Shown here in pieces: positions 23,700 to 33,234 of a DNA stretch of 64,000 bases. The stretch covers positions 153,005,900 to 153,069,899 of the forward strand of contig OY757013.1 in the NCBI GenBank assembly GCA_963580285.1, in the 5' to 3' direction. A program made the translations under genes and the position numbers. Origin of the DNA: Lucinisca nassula (lineage: Eukaryota > Mollusca > Bivalvia > Lucinida > Lucinidae). The stretch's first letter is position 1, and each line of letters begins with the position of its first letter. The notes beneath the pieces are model-generated. The model saw nothing but the letters and a program-made list of their open reading frames with translations. It was not told where the DNA came from and searched no databases.

Positions 23700-23771
23700 G
23701 GCACGAATAGGGCTCGAACCTATGACCTCCTGCTTATCAGACAGGTGCTCTACCAACTGAGCTAAAGTGCC
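23700..23771 (-). tRNA. tRNA-Ile-like gene, anticodon GAT, inside the Polinton-like element
   Basis: On the reverse strand 72 nt fold as a cloverleaf. The D arm is GCTC-AGTTGGTA-GAGC. The anticodon arm is CCTGT-CTGATAA-GCAGG, giving GAT. The T arm is ATAGG-TTCGAGC-CCTAT. The acceptor stem pairs at five of seven positions, with mismatches at the two innermost. Box A (TAGCTCAGTTGG) and box B (GGTTCGAGCCC) are both good. A run of eight T starts 5 nt after the 3' end, a Pol III terminator. GAT for isoleucine is usual in bacteria and organelles, whereas animal nuclear tRNA-Ile is normally AAT. It is either a functional element-borne tRNA or a pseudo-tRNA. Confidence 0.65.
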
Positions 23772-23820
23772 TTGATATATTTTGTATGTAATATAATGGT
23801 CTCTAAACTTCCACATCTCC

Positions 23821-24690
23821 ACATCACAAATCTCCACATTGAATTTGTGGAACCTCCACATCTCCACATTGAAATTGTGTAACCTCCACATTGAAATTGT
23901 GGAACATCCACATCTCCACATTGAAATTGTGGAGGTAATGTGGAGCAAATGTGGATGTTCCACAATTTCAATGTGGAGGTTACACAATTTCAATGTGGAG
24001 AATGTGGATCCACAATGTAGAGATTCCACATGTCCACATCTACACATTCGACAATTTTGCAAGCAGGCCTTTCTGGCTTCTAAGACTCAGCTTAAAATGC
24101 TCAATGTGGAGAATGTGGATCCACAATGTGGAGATTCCACACGTCCACATCTACACATTGAAATTGTGTAACCTCCACATTGAAATTGTGGAACATCCAC
24201 ATCTCCACATTGAAATTGTGGAGGTAATGTGGAGCAAATGTGGATTTAATGTGGAGAATGTGGATCCACAATGGGGAGATTCCACATGTCCACATCTACA
24301 CATTCGACAATTTTGCAACCAGGCCTTTCTGGCTTCTAAGACTCAGCTTAAAATGCTCAATGATGATGTGATGTGGAGAATGTGGATCCACAATGTGGAG
24401 ATTCCACACGTCCACATCTACACAATGAAATTGTGTAACCTCCACATTGAAATTGTGGAACCTCCACATCTCCACATTGAAATTGTGGAGGTAATGTGGA
24501 GCAAATGTGGATGTAATGTGGAGAATGTGGATCCACAATGTGGAGATTCCACATGTCCACATCTACACATTCGACAATTTTGCAACCAGGCCTTTCTGGC
24601 TTCTAAGACTCAGCTTAAAATGCCCATTGTGGATGTGATGTGGAGAATGTGGATCCCTAATGTGGAGATTCCACATCTAAACATTGAACA
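23821..24690 (+). repeat. Array of TCCACA/TGTGGA hairpins
   Basis: Dozens of stems of the type CTCCACATTGAAATTGTGGA. They are embedded in higher-order units that also carry CATTCGACAATTTTGC and CTTCTAAGACTCAGC. The first marker recurs at 24045, 24301 and 24568, so units are about 256 and 267 bp. Long open frames on both strands arise only from the repetition. It lies between the tRNA-like gene and the coding block. Confidence 0.9.
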
Positions 24691-24699
24691 ATTTGACTC

Positions 24700-25861
24700 T
24701 TATTACCTGGCCGGTGGCAGGTATATAACTTAAGATAACTTTGGTAGGATCAAGCTGTTTATGGAAAAAAAGAACAAGAGAATTAGATGCCAGCTCTGTT
24801 GGCAAACAACCTCCCTAGTGTGCTTGTGAATTGCATTAATGGGTTTCCCTGCAACTTGGGACTCCTGGCGATTTGAGATTATCTCGAATACACTTTAGAA
24901 TCACCTGAATGTCTCTATGGACCAGAGTGATTCCCAGAGCGGAGGCTTTCCAATGTCCGTGGATCCCCTTAAAGTAGCCTGAGCGTAGCTACCTTCTACT
25001 CTGTTTAAGCATATATTCGATAATCTCGCATCTTTGGACCAAGCCGGAAAAACACGCAATGCATAAATCACAAACCACACACCAGTAAGCTAGAGCACTA
25101 GCCTGTTGGTAACAAGAAACCACTTTGTATATATAGTCTACCCTAAACCAATTTGATATGAAAATGGTTTTGTTGAATTTCCAAATGAAAATCTTTGTTT
25201 TAAATTTAAGAAAAGAAAGACTTTGTTCTATGAGTGATGCATAAATTTATAAGCTTGTATTATATTTATTTCGAAAAAAAAATTTGACCCCATTTGAGCT
25301 ACAAATAGCAAAATGATAATGATTTTTATCATTTTTTATCCGTTACTATTTTGAGAATTCCTATTGGGAAAACCCCAATAAGACAAAATACTCTGAGTGG
25401 ATATTTATAAAGGCGTTTTAAATGCTAAATCATGTTCTTAAGGGAGCTCTAGATATAACTTTGGCTATTTACTTTATCATTTTCTTATTAGTATCGCCAT
25501 AACTAACAATCGAAGGTACCGCATTCCCGTTAAATGTCAGGTCATTGGATTTTCCGAAAATCGATCAATAGCGATTTTTGTCCATTGAATTTGAAAGTAG
25601 CCAATTCCCGGAAAAAAGATTGGTTTTCCGATAATTATAAATAGTAAGAAAAAAGAAAACTAACTTTTTTATAACGATATTGAATAATAATTGTAACTTT
25701 AAATTTGTGTTGCTTAAGAAATGACTGAAATGCACAACTGAAACACTGTCATTCTGTAGAAAAGAAAGTATATAAATATTCAGTGGGACATTGTTAAACA
25801 TTGTGGGCCCTGATCAGACGCCACACCTGAATAATTAATGACTTCTACCTTACACTGCTAA
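24700..25861. other. No gene recognised (interior of the Polinton-like element)
   Basis: About 1.16 kb of AT-rich sequence with no long frame and no similarity to other repeats here, except a Rep6-like half hairpin (CCCTGATCAGACGCC) at about 25807-25821 just upstream of the first gene. It may be the scar of deleted element genes. Confidence 0.5.
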
Positions 25862-26703
25862 GTGACAGTTCCTTGGACATTTTTTCCAACAAACAAACAA
25901 AACAGTTTTACGGTGAGACTAGATTATCCCATTAATATCAATGAAGAAAACTGGGAAGTTGCATTAGTAGAAATTATGACTTCAGCACAAGTGCTGAACA
26001 ACAGTGAAGAAAATAACTTTTTCTATTTGGTTTTTCTTGATCCAAGCTACATAAGAAGACACGGTTTCGAAAATGTCACTGAAATGTGTAGAAATACTAA
26101 TGCATGTGACAAATTTAAACTGATCATCCCACCTGGCAATTGTTTCTCCCCAGTCATTTGGCACAAGAAATGGAATCTTCTATCAATGCGTTTGAGAACG
26201 GATTATTAGAACATGTAAATGTTGGCATTGGAGTTGTGTTTGATGAAAATTCTAAACGCATGAAAATAATTTGTCAAGATGAAAGACAAACTAGGTTACA
26301 ATTTTCCAAGGAGTTTGGAAAGTTATTAGGGCTCAATCCTTCTCTATTCGGAAAACCTATTGGGAATGAAAAAGATTCATTTATTTTTAATGCAGACCTG
26401 AATGCTCCACATGATACGTTTTTCATATATTCAGATATTGCAGATTTTACAAATGTTGGTGATGTGAAGGCACCGATTTTGAGAATTGTTCCATTTAATC
26501 ATACCAAGTATTCTACTTATTTTCATACAGAACTAAAAAATTTGCACTATGTGCCAGTAGCCAAATCTTTCATTGACCAAGTTCATATCAGCATTAAAAC
26601 AGCCACTGGTAAAAGTGTACCTTTTATGACTGGAAAATCTTTGGTTAAATTACACTTTAGACACAAACAGTTTTTTCAACATGATATAAATACTCTGCAT
26701 TAA
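25862..26703 (+). pseudogene. Virus-like element gene 1 (NWEVALVEI / LHFR family), frameshifted
   Basis: Two overlapping frames (25862-26209 and 26140-26703) form one product of roughly 280 residues. The shift falls at about 26140-26170, since the similarity continues from one frame into the other. The N-terminal part has ENWEVALVEI near residue 30. The C-terminal part has LGLNPSLFGKP, LHYVPVAKSFIDQVHI and VPFMTGKSLVKLHFR. From memory, proteins with this WEV-A/G-L-x-EI start and VPF...LHFR end are common in intronless virus-like elements of molluscs and cnidarians, often beside a zinc-finger gene as here. A structural role is possible but unproven. There is no signal peptide or membrane segment. 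The break makes this copy unlikely to give a full product. Confidence 0.6.
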
Positions 26704-26745
26704 TACTAACTTTGTCAGTTTATCAGACTCCTGAAAGGAAATAAG

Positions 26746-27135
26746 ATGGTTAGTTCAGAGAAACAGACAAAAACATCCTGCAAAAAGATGGTCAAATGCA
26801 AAAAGTTACCAGTGACACAAAACCCTAGTAAATACGAAACAAGTTATGGACAGATGCGGTACTTGATGAAAAGACTTAACACAGTTCTCAGCAATAAGCT
26901 CAGGGAAGGACGGCCCTCCAGATTCTGCAAAATATGTAACGCAGAAATCCAACAACTTGCGAAAACAAGACATCCGAAAAGACGTCGTCTGGCAGAACCA
27001 AGAAGAAAAATGAAACAACACTGGCCTGATACTCCCAGGAGACCTACGTCTTTACCACTAAAGAATATCAAGCGTAAAAGAAAAAGTGAAGACAAACAGT
27101 CACAGACAGTTGCAGAAAATTGTGCAGAAAGTTAG
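26746..27135 (+). CDS. Virus-like element gene 2: small basic protein
   Basis: 129 codons from ATG to TAG, starting 43 bp after gene 1 and overlapping gene 3 by 16 bp in another frame. The product is lysine/arginine-rich (KTSCKKMVKCKKL, HPKRRRLAEPRRKMKQ, KNIKRKRKSEDKQ). It has a central FCKICNAEIQQLAKTRHPKR segment whose Cys-x2-Cys could be half of a metal site. Nucleic-acid binding or nuclear localisation is a reasonable inference from charge alone. No family is recognised. Compact spacing and overlap suggest a viral-style gene block. Confidence 0.55.
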   Translation: MVSSEKQTKTSCKKMVKCKKLPVTQNPSKYETSYGQMRYLMKRLNTVLSNKLREGRPSRFCKICNAEIQQLAKTRHPKRRRLAEPRRKMKQHWPDTPRRPTSLPLKNIKRKRKSEDKQSQTVAENCAES

Positions 27136-27905
27136 AAAATTTTGTGGAAGAGTATAAAAGGAGTGACAAGACTGAAAAAAAATCAGTTCATTATTTGACA
27201 TCCATGGGGAGATATCAGTGCCATAAGTGTTTTCGAGAGTTTGCAAGATCAGACAGTTTGAGAAGACATAGATCCAGTGGTGTTTGTAAAGAGGATAATA
27301 CAGATATGTCAGATGACGAAGAAAGTGTAGCGTCTTCAAGCCCACGCTATAATTTGGGAAAAGGGGAAGATATATTTGGAAAATATGACTATACCAATGA
27401 TTCTGAAGAATACACCGAAGAAGATGATAGTGATGACGAAGTTGAGATACCCAAAAAGAAAAAAATGAAATCTAAGTACAGACCGTGGGACCGAATGGTT
27501 ATGAAAACCCAGGAAACCTTACAAGATACATTCAATGAGACCGTGGAAGAAGCTTTGGCAGAACATACTGATATCGACACAGAAGCTGCTGAAAATTTGG
27601 CATATGAGGAACTCAAACCAAGATATACACAAGGGCTTGTAAACTTCTACAGAACATTGGTTGGATATTCAGAAGCACTGAAGAAAGATCCAGTGCATAA
27701 GAAAATCATAAGCACAGCAAAACGACTGAGGGACGAGAAAGATTACGATGCAGACGAATCCATGGACTGTGCCATCAAGAAACGCAGATTTCTCTTTGAG
27801 AAGACACTGGATGAATATGATTCACCTACCTATGACGAGGAAGAAGAGACTGTGCCACAGACAAATCAAAAGACATTATTAAAACCAATTTCACAACAAC
27901 GTTAA
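27120..27905 (+). CDS. Virus-like element gene 3: single C2H2 zinc-finger protein with acidic region
   Basis: 261 codons, uninterrupted. A C2H2 finger lies at residues 33-54, YQCHKCFREFARSDSLRRH then a Cys in SSGVCKEDN (third ligand His, last ligand Cys). An acidic stretch follows (residues 60-110, EDDSDDEVEIPKKKKMK). A helical C-terminal part contains RPWDRMVMKTQETLQDTF, YEELKPRYTQGLVNFYRTLV, KKDPVHKKIISTAKRLRD and CAIKKRRFLFEKTLDEY. From memory, this DPVHKKI / KRRFLF layout recurs in invertebrate genomes next to homologues of gene 1. Function is unknown; DNA binding at the terminal hairpins is one testable idea. The ATG overlaps the end of gene 2. Confidence 0.65.
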   Translation: MCRKLENFVEEYKRSDKTEKKSVHYLTSMGRYQCHKCFREFARSDSLRRHRSSGVCKEDNTDMSDDEESVASSSPRYNLGKGEDIFGKYDYTNDSEEYTEEDDSDDEVEIPKKKKMKSKYRPWDRMVMKTQETLQDTFNETVEEALAEHTDIDTEAAENLAYEELKPRYTQGLVNFYRTLVGYSEALKKDPVHKKIISTAKRLRDEKDYDADESMDCAIKKRRFLFEKTLDEYDSPTYDEEEETVPQTNQKTLLKPISQQR

Positions 27906-27956
27906 GGTTTCAAATTGTAAACGAGGACAGAGGGACGGTCCTAATCCTCTGTTCAT

Positions 27957-28220
27957 CGTAATCAAGTTAGTTAGCGGGACAAATAAAGTTAAAACTGTTC
28001 ACCAATCTTTCTTGTCTTTTCACCCCCTCTTCATTTCGAAGAGGGTAGTAGTATCTAAACTTGAGATGGCTAGAATTAACATCCACTGCGTAATCAAGTT
28101 AGTTAGCGGGACAAATAAAGTTAAAACTGTTCACCAATCTTTCTTGTCTTTTCACCCCCTCTTCATTTCGAAGAGGGTAGTAGTATCTAAACTTGAGATG
28201 GCTAGAATTAACATCCACTG
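27957..28220 (+). repeat. 132-bp direct tandem duplication
   Basis: Two virtually identical copies start at 27957 and 28089, each opening CGTAATCAAGTTAGTTAGCG. Each holds the small palindrome CCCTCTTCATTTCGAAGAGGG as an internal hairpin (split here: CCCTCTTC and GAAGAGGG). It lies directly after gene 3. The stretch 28221-28456 holds repeated GAGATACAAGAT motifs and no gene. Confidence 0.9.
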
Positions 28221-28456
28221 ACGCTTCATAGTCAAACTAATGAATCAAAAATAGATCATGAGATACAAGATCTATATCCAGAAGTTTGCTACTATCAAGC
28301 CTCAATATATTTGCCAAAACACTTGACGCTTGACAGTCAAGTTTCTACCGATAATATAAAGTCTTGAGATACAAGATTTTTTATTTCTCATAGAAACTTG
28401 CTACTAGATAGCCTCAATATATAAGCATGACACTATGAAGTCTTGAGATACAAGGC

Positions 28457-29114
28457 CAACATAATGTCATCTTGTGGTATCCCTGGACCTCTTGAAAGAT
28501 TTCCAACAAAAGACTAAGTCAACTTTTACCAGACAAAATTAAAAATTTATAGCGCCCATCACAAAAGGCGCTATAATCCCCACAAAAATGAAAATTTATA
28601 GCGCCCATCACAAAAGGCGCTATTATCCCACAAAAATGAAAATTTATAGCGCCCTTCACCAAAGGCGCTATAAACCCCACAAAACTGAAAATTTATAGCG
28701 CCCTTCACCAAAGGCGCTATAATCCCCACAAAAATGAAAAATTATAGCGCCCTCCACCAAAAGGCGCTATTATCCCACAAAAATGAAAATTTATAGCGCC
28801 CTCCACCAAAGGCGCTATAATCCCCACAAAACGGAAAATTTATAGCGCCCTTCACCAAAAGGCGCTATAATCCCCACAAAACTGAAAAATTATAGCGCCC
28901 TCCACCAAAGGCGCTATAATCCCCACAAACACTGAAAATGTATGATGTCCCCTTCACGAAAGCACACATATCACACAAAACACACCTAGCCTAGTCAAGT
29001 TCAGATCCAGCGGGGGCGGTATGGCGCCTTTTTTATAGCGCCAAACACCGGACAAAAAAGGCGCTATAAAAAAGGCGCTATAAAAAAGGCGCCATACCGC
29101 CCCCCTATACTACT
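28457..29114 (-). repeat. Right terminal inverted repeat with hairpin array and terminal hairpin
   Basis: Begins with the 49-bp block complementary to 23613-23661. It continues with eight hairpin units and CTAGCCTAGTCAAG, and ends in a terminal palindrome (29012-29105) with arms GGGGGCGGTATGGCGCC / GGCGCCATACCGCCCCC. Confidence 0.85.
28546..28926 (+). repeat. Eight TATAGCGCC/GGCGCTATA hairpin units
   Basis: Eight units of about 47-50 bp. Each carries a stem TATAGCGCC / GGCGCTATA separated by a CTTCACCAAA-like loop and followed by ATCCCCACAAAA. Unit-to-unit differences are small and mostly in the loop. The same stem word is used inside the adjacent terminal palindrome. Confidence 0.9.
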
Positions 29115-29130
29115 CCTGTATTTAACCATA

Positions 29131-29348
29131 TGAGCCCCGCCAAACGAATTTGTGTCTTCGAGCATTCCGTCCTGACAAATTTTAACTGCGCATGCCCAGC
29201 CATTCAGAGGGGCCAGGGATATGGCTTTCTGTCTGAATGTTCCTCTTGATTCACTGCTTGTATGAGCGAGCAGCGAAGGTTCTGGCGAGCGCCTGAACCT
29301 TCGCTGCTCGCACAGGCGATAAGAACCAAAATCGCTTGACGGGGCCCA
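29131..29348 (-). mobile_element. Rep8 palindromic MITE, copy 2
   Basis: Inverted relative to 5571-5808: TGAGCCCCGCCAAACGAATT at the left and CGCTTGACGGGGCCCA at the right. It sits between the Polinton-like element and the foldback element. TA flanks both ends (29129-29130, 29349-29350). Confidence 0.85.
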
Positions 29349-30689
29349 TATGTACGAAAGCCGGGTAGGGCCATTTCTTATTTCTAACTTCTAACTTCTA
29401 ACTTCTTACTTCTAACTTCTAACTTCTTACTTCTAACTTCTTACTTCTAACTTCTAACTTCTAACTTCTTACTTCTAACTTCTAACTTCTTACTTCTAAC
29501 TTCCATGTTGTATATTGTTGTTTTTAATATATTTTTGGGGGGAGGGAGGAGGGGCGGGGTGATTTTACGGCCCTTTCAAGATTTTTACACTCATATCGAG
29601 CCGCCCGTTGATCAGAGGTAAGCGAAATCCGAAGTACCCGGAGAAAAGCCATCTTGCCTTCCGTTGCAGAACTTGGCGTTTCACACTGGCAAACCTGTGT
29701 TGGCGTGTGTGTGTGTGTGGGGGGGGGAGGGTGTGGTGCGTGCGTTCGTGCGTGCGTTCGTGCGTGCATGTGAGTGTATACCTGTGTGAACATTTCTAAT
29801 TCCTAACATCTTATTTCTAACTTCTAACTTCTTACTTCTAACTTCTAATTTCTAACTTCTAACTTCTAACTTCTTACTTCTAACTTCTAACTTCTTACTT
29901 CTAACTTCTAACTTCTAATTTCTAACTTCTAACTTCTAACTTCTAATTTCCAACTTCTTACTTCTAACTTCTTACTTCTAACTTCTAACTTCCATGTTGT
30001 ATATTGTTGTTTTTAATATATTTTTGGGGGGAGGGGGGCGGGGTGATTTTACGGCCCTTTCAAGATTTTTACACTCATATCGAGCCGACCGTTGATCCGA
30101 GGTAAGCGAAATCCGAAGTACCCGGAGAAAAGCCATTTGGCCTTCCGTTGCAGAACTTGGCGTTTCACACTGGCAAACCTGTGTTGGCGTGTGTGTGTGT
30201 GTGTGTGTGTTGGTGGGGGGTGTGGTGCGTGCGTGCGTTCGTGCGTGCGTGCGTGCATGTGAGTGTATACCTGTGTGAACATTTCTAATTCCTAACATCT
30301 TATTTCTAACTTCTAACTTCTTACTTCTAACTTCTAATTTCTAACTTCTAACTTCTAACTTCTTACTTCTAACTTCTAACTTCTTACTTCTAACTTCTAA
30401 TTTCTAACTTCTAACTTCTAACTTCTAACTTCTAATTTCTAACTTCTTACTTCTAAATTCTTACTTCTAACTTCTAACGTCTAACTTCCATGTTGTATAT
30501 TGTTGTTTTTAATATATTTTTTTTTTTTGGGGGGGGGGGGGCGGGGTGATTTTACGGCCCTTTCAAGATTTTTACACTCATATCGAGCCGACCGTTGATC
30601 CGAGGTAAGCGAAATCCGAAGTACCCGGAGAAAAGCCATTTGGCCTTCCGTTGCAGAACTTGGCGTTTCACACTGGCAAACCTGTGTTG

Positions 30690-30724
<35 letters not shown>

Positions 30725-33141
30725 GGTGGGGGGTGTGGTGCGTGCGTGCGTTCGTGCGTGCGTGCGTGCATGTGAGTGTATACCTGTGTGAACATTTCTA
30801 ATTCCTAACACCTTATTTCTAACTTCTAACTTCTTACTTCTAACTTCTAACTTCTAATTTCTAACTTCTAACTTCTAATTTCTAACTTCTTACTTCTAAC
30901 TTCTTACTTCTAACTTCTAACTTCCATGTTGTATATTGTTGTTTTTAATTTTTTTATTTTTTTATTTTGGGGGGGGGGGCGGGGGTGATTTTACGGCACT
31001 TTCAAGATTTTTACACTCATTTCGAGCCGATCGTTAATCAGAGGTAAGCGAAATCCGAAGAATTTTTCTTTCTTTTTTTCTTTTTTTTAAGGGGGCGGGG
31101 GGGGGGGGGGGTTGATTTTACGGCTCTTTCAGATTTTTACACTCATATCGAGCCGATCGTTAATCAGAGGTAAGCGAAATCCGAAGTACCCGGAAAAAAG
31201 CCATCTGGCCTTCCATTGCAAAACTTGGCGTTTCACACTGGCAAACATGTGTTGGCGTGTGTGTGTTTGTGGGGGGGGGGGGTGGGGGTTGTGGTGCGTG
31301 CGTTCGTGCGTGCGTGCATGCGTATGTGTGTGTGTGTATGACTGTGTGAACATTTCTTATTTCTAACTTCTTATTTCTAACTTCTAACTTCTTACTTCTA
31401 ACTTCTACACACACACGCACGTACGCACGCACATACGAACGCACGCACGCCCCCCCCCCCCCACACGCCAACACAGATTTGCCACTGTGAAACGCTAAGT
31501 TCTGCAACGGAAGGCCATATGGCTTTTCTCCGGGTACTTCGGATTTCGCTCACCTCTGTTAAACGATCGGCTCGATATGAGTGTAAAAATCTTGAAAGAG
31601 CCGTAAAATCACCCAGCCCCGCCCCCCCCACACCCCCAAAAAAATAAAAACAACAATATACAACATGGAAGTTAGAAGTTATAAGTAAGAAGTTAGAAGT
31701 TAGAAGTAAGAAGTTAGAAGTAAGAAGTTAGAAGTAAGAAGTTAGAAGTTAGAAGTAAGAAGTTAGAAGTAAGAAGTTAGAAGTTATAAATAAGAAGTTA
31801 GAAATAAGAAATGTTCACAAAGGTATACACACACACATGCACGCACAACAACCCCCCCCCCCCACACACACACACACGCCAACACATGTTTGCCAGTGTG
31901 AAACGCCAAGTTCTGCAACGGAAGGCCAGATGGCTGTTCTCCGGGTACTTCGGATTATGCTTACCTCTGATTAACGATCGGCTCGATATGAGTATAAAAA
32001 CCTTGAAGAGCCGTAAAATCACCCCCACCCCGCCTCCCCCCAAAAAAAGACAAAAAAGAAAGAAAAATACTTCGGATTTCGCTTACCTCTGATTAACGAT
32101 CGGCTCGATATGAGTGTAAAAATCTTGAAAGGGCCGTAATATCACCCCCGCCCTCTCCCCCCCCCCCACAAGAAAAAAATAAAAAAAAAATATTAAAAAC
32201 AACAATATACAACATGGAAGTTAGAAGTTAGAAGTAAGAAGTTAGAAGTAAGAAGTTAGAAGTAAGAAGTTAGAAGTTAGAAGTTAGAAGTAAGAAGTTA
32301 GAAGTAAGAAGTTAGAAGTTAGAAATAAGAAGTTAGAAATAAGAAATGTTCACAAAGGTATACACACACACATGCACGCACGCACGAACGCACGCACGCA
32401 CCACAACCCCCCCCCCCCACATACACACACACGCCAACACATGTTTGCCAGTGTGAAACGCCAAGTTCTGCAACGGAAGGCCAGATGGCTGTTCTCCGGG
32501 TACTTCGGATTATGCTTACCCCTGATTAACGATCGGCTCGATATGAGCGTAAAAACCTTGAAGAGCCGTAAAATCACCCCCCGCCTCCAAGAAAAAAGAA
32601 AAAAGGAAAGAAAAATACTTCGGATTTCGCTTACCACTGATTAACGATCGGCTCGATATGAGTGTAAAAATCTTGAAAGAGCCGTAAAATCACCCCCGCC
32701 CCCCCCCCCAAAAAAAAAAAAAAAAAAAAAATATTAAAAACAAGAATAAACAACATGGAAGTTAGAAGTTAGAAGTTAGAAGTAAGAAGTTAGAAGTAAG
32801 AAGTTAGAAATTAGAAGTTAGAAGTAAGAAGTTAGATGTTAGAAATTAAAAGTTAGAAGTTAGAAGTAAGAAGTAAGAAGTTTGAAATTAGAAGTTAGAA
32901 GTTAGAAGTAAGAAGTTAGAAATTAGAAGTTAGAAGTTAGAAGTAAGAAGTTAGAGATTAGAAGTTAGAAGTTAGAAGTTAGAAGTAAGAAGTTAGAAAT
33001 TAGAAGTTAGAAGTTAGAAGTTAGAAGTTAGAAATTAGAAGTTAGAAGTTAGAAATAAGATGTTAGAAATAAGAAATGTTCACACAGGTATACACACACA
33101 TGCACGCACGCACGCAAGAACGCACGCACCACACCCTCCCT

Positions 33142-33234
<93 letters not shown>

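Larger units (their letters stand above)
23213..29114 (+). mobile_element. Polinton/Maverick-like element, 5902 bp, internally reduced
   Basis: Bounded by a perfect 6-bp direct repeat CCTGTA (23207-23212 and 29115-29120). Ends are AGTAGTATAGGG and CCCTATACTACT, so the element begins AG and ends CT, as Polintons do; 6-bp duplications are also a Polinton trait. Composite inverted repeats cover 23213-23661 and 28457-29114. They include CTTGACTAGGCTAG (23337-23350) against its complement at 28986-28999, and a 49-bp near-identical block (23613-23661 against 28457-28505). Inside are a tRNA-like gene, a large hairpin array and three adjacent intronless genes. I see no DNA polymerase B, integrase, packaging ATPase, protease or capsid gene, so it is non-autonomous or deleted. 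Assignment to Polintons is from structure plus remembered gene-family resemblance. Confidence 0.8.

Noticed and set aside
23367..24062. 231-codon reverse frame containing QLVEHLSDKQEVIGSSPIRA
   Set aside because: That peptide is the conceptual translation of the tRNA-like gene, and the rest is the hairpin array.
23951..24733. 260-codon open frame and its reverse-strand counterparts
   Set aside because: The frame consists of repeated hairpin words read in one phase; open frames occur on both strands for the same reason.
27120..27905. Gene 3 as a host zinc-finger transcription factor
   Set aside because: A single finger, no introns and location inside a bounded mobile element argue against a host gene.
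28546..28926. CRISPR-like array
   Set aside because: Repeat and spacer lengths look regular, but the loops are near-identical from unit to unit and each unit is a hairpin. The context is a eukaryotic element and no cas gene is present.
23213..29114. Integrated parvovirus with hairpin ends
   Set aside because: Hairpin termini invite the idea, but the perfect 6-bp duplication, the AG/CT ends, the lack of a recognisable non-structural replication protein and the gene families present fit a Polinton-like element better.
29378..30000. CRISPR or telomere-like array of ACTTCTA
   Set aside because: A degenerate 7-bp minisatellite without spacers and not a known telomere motif.
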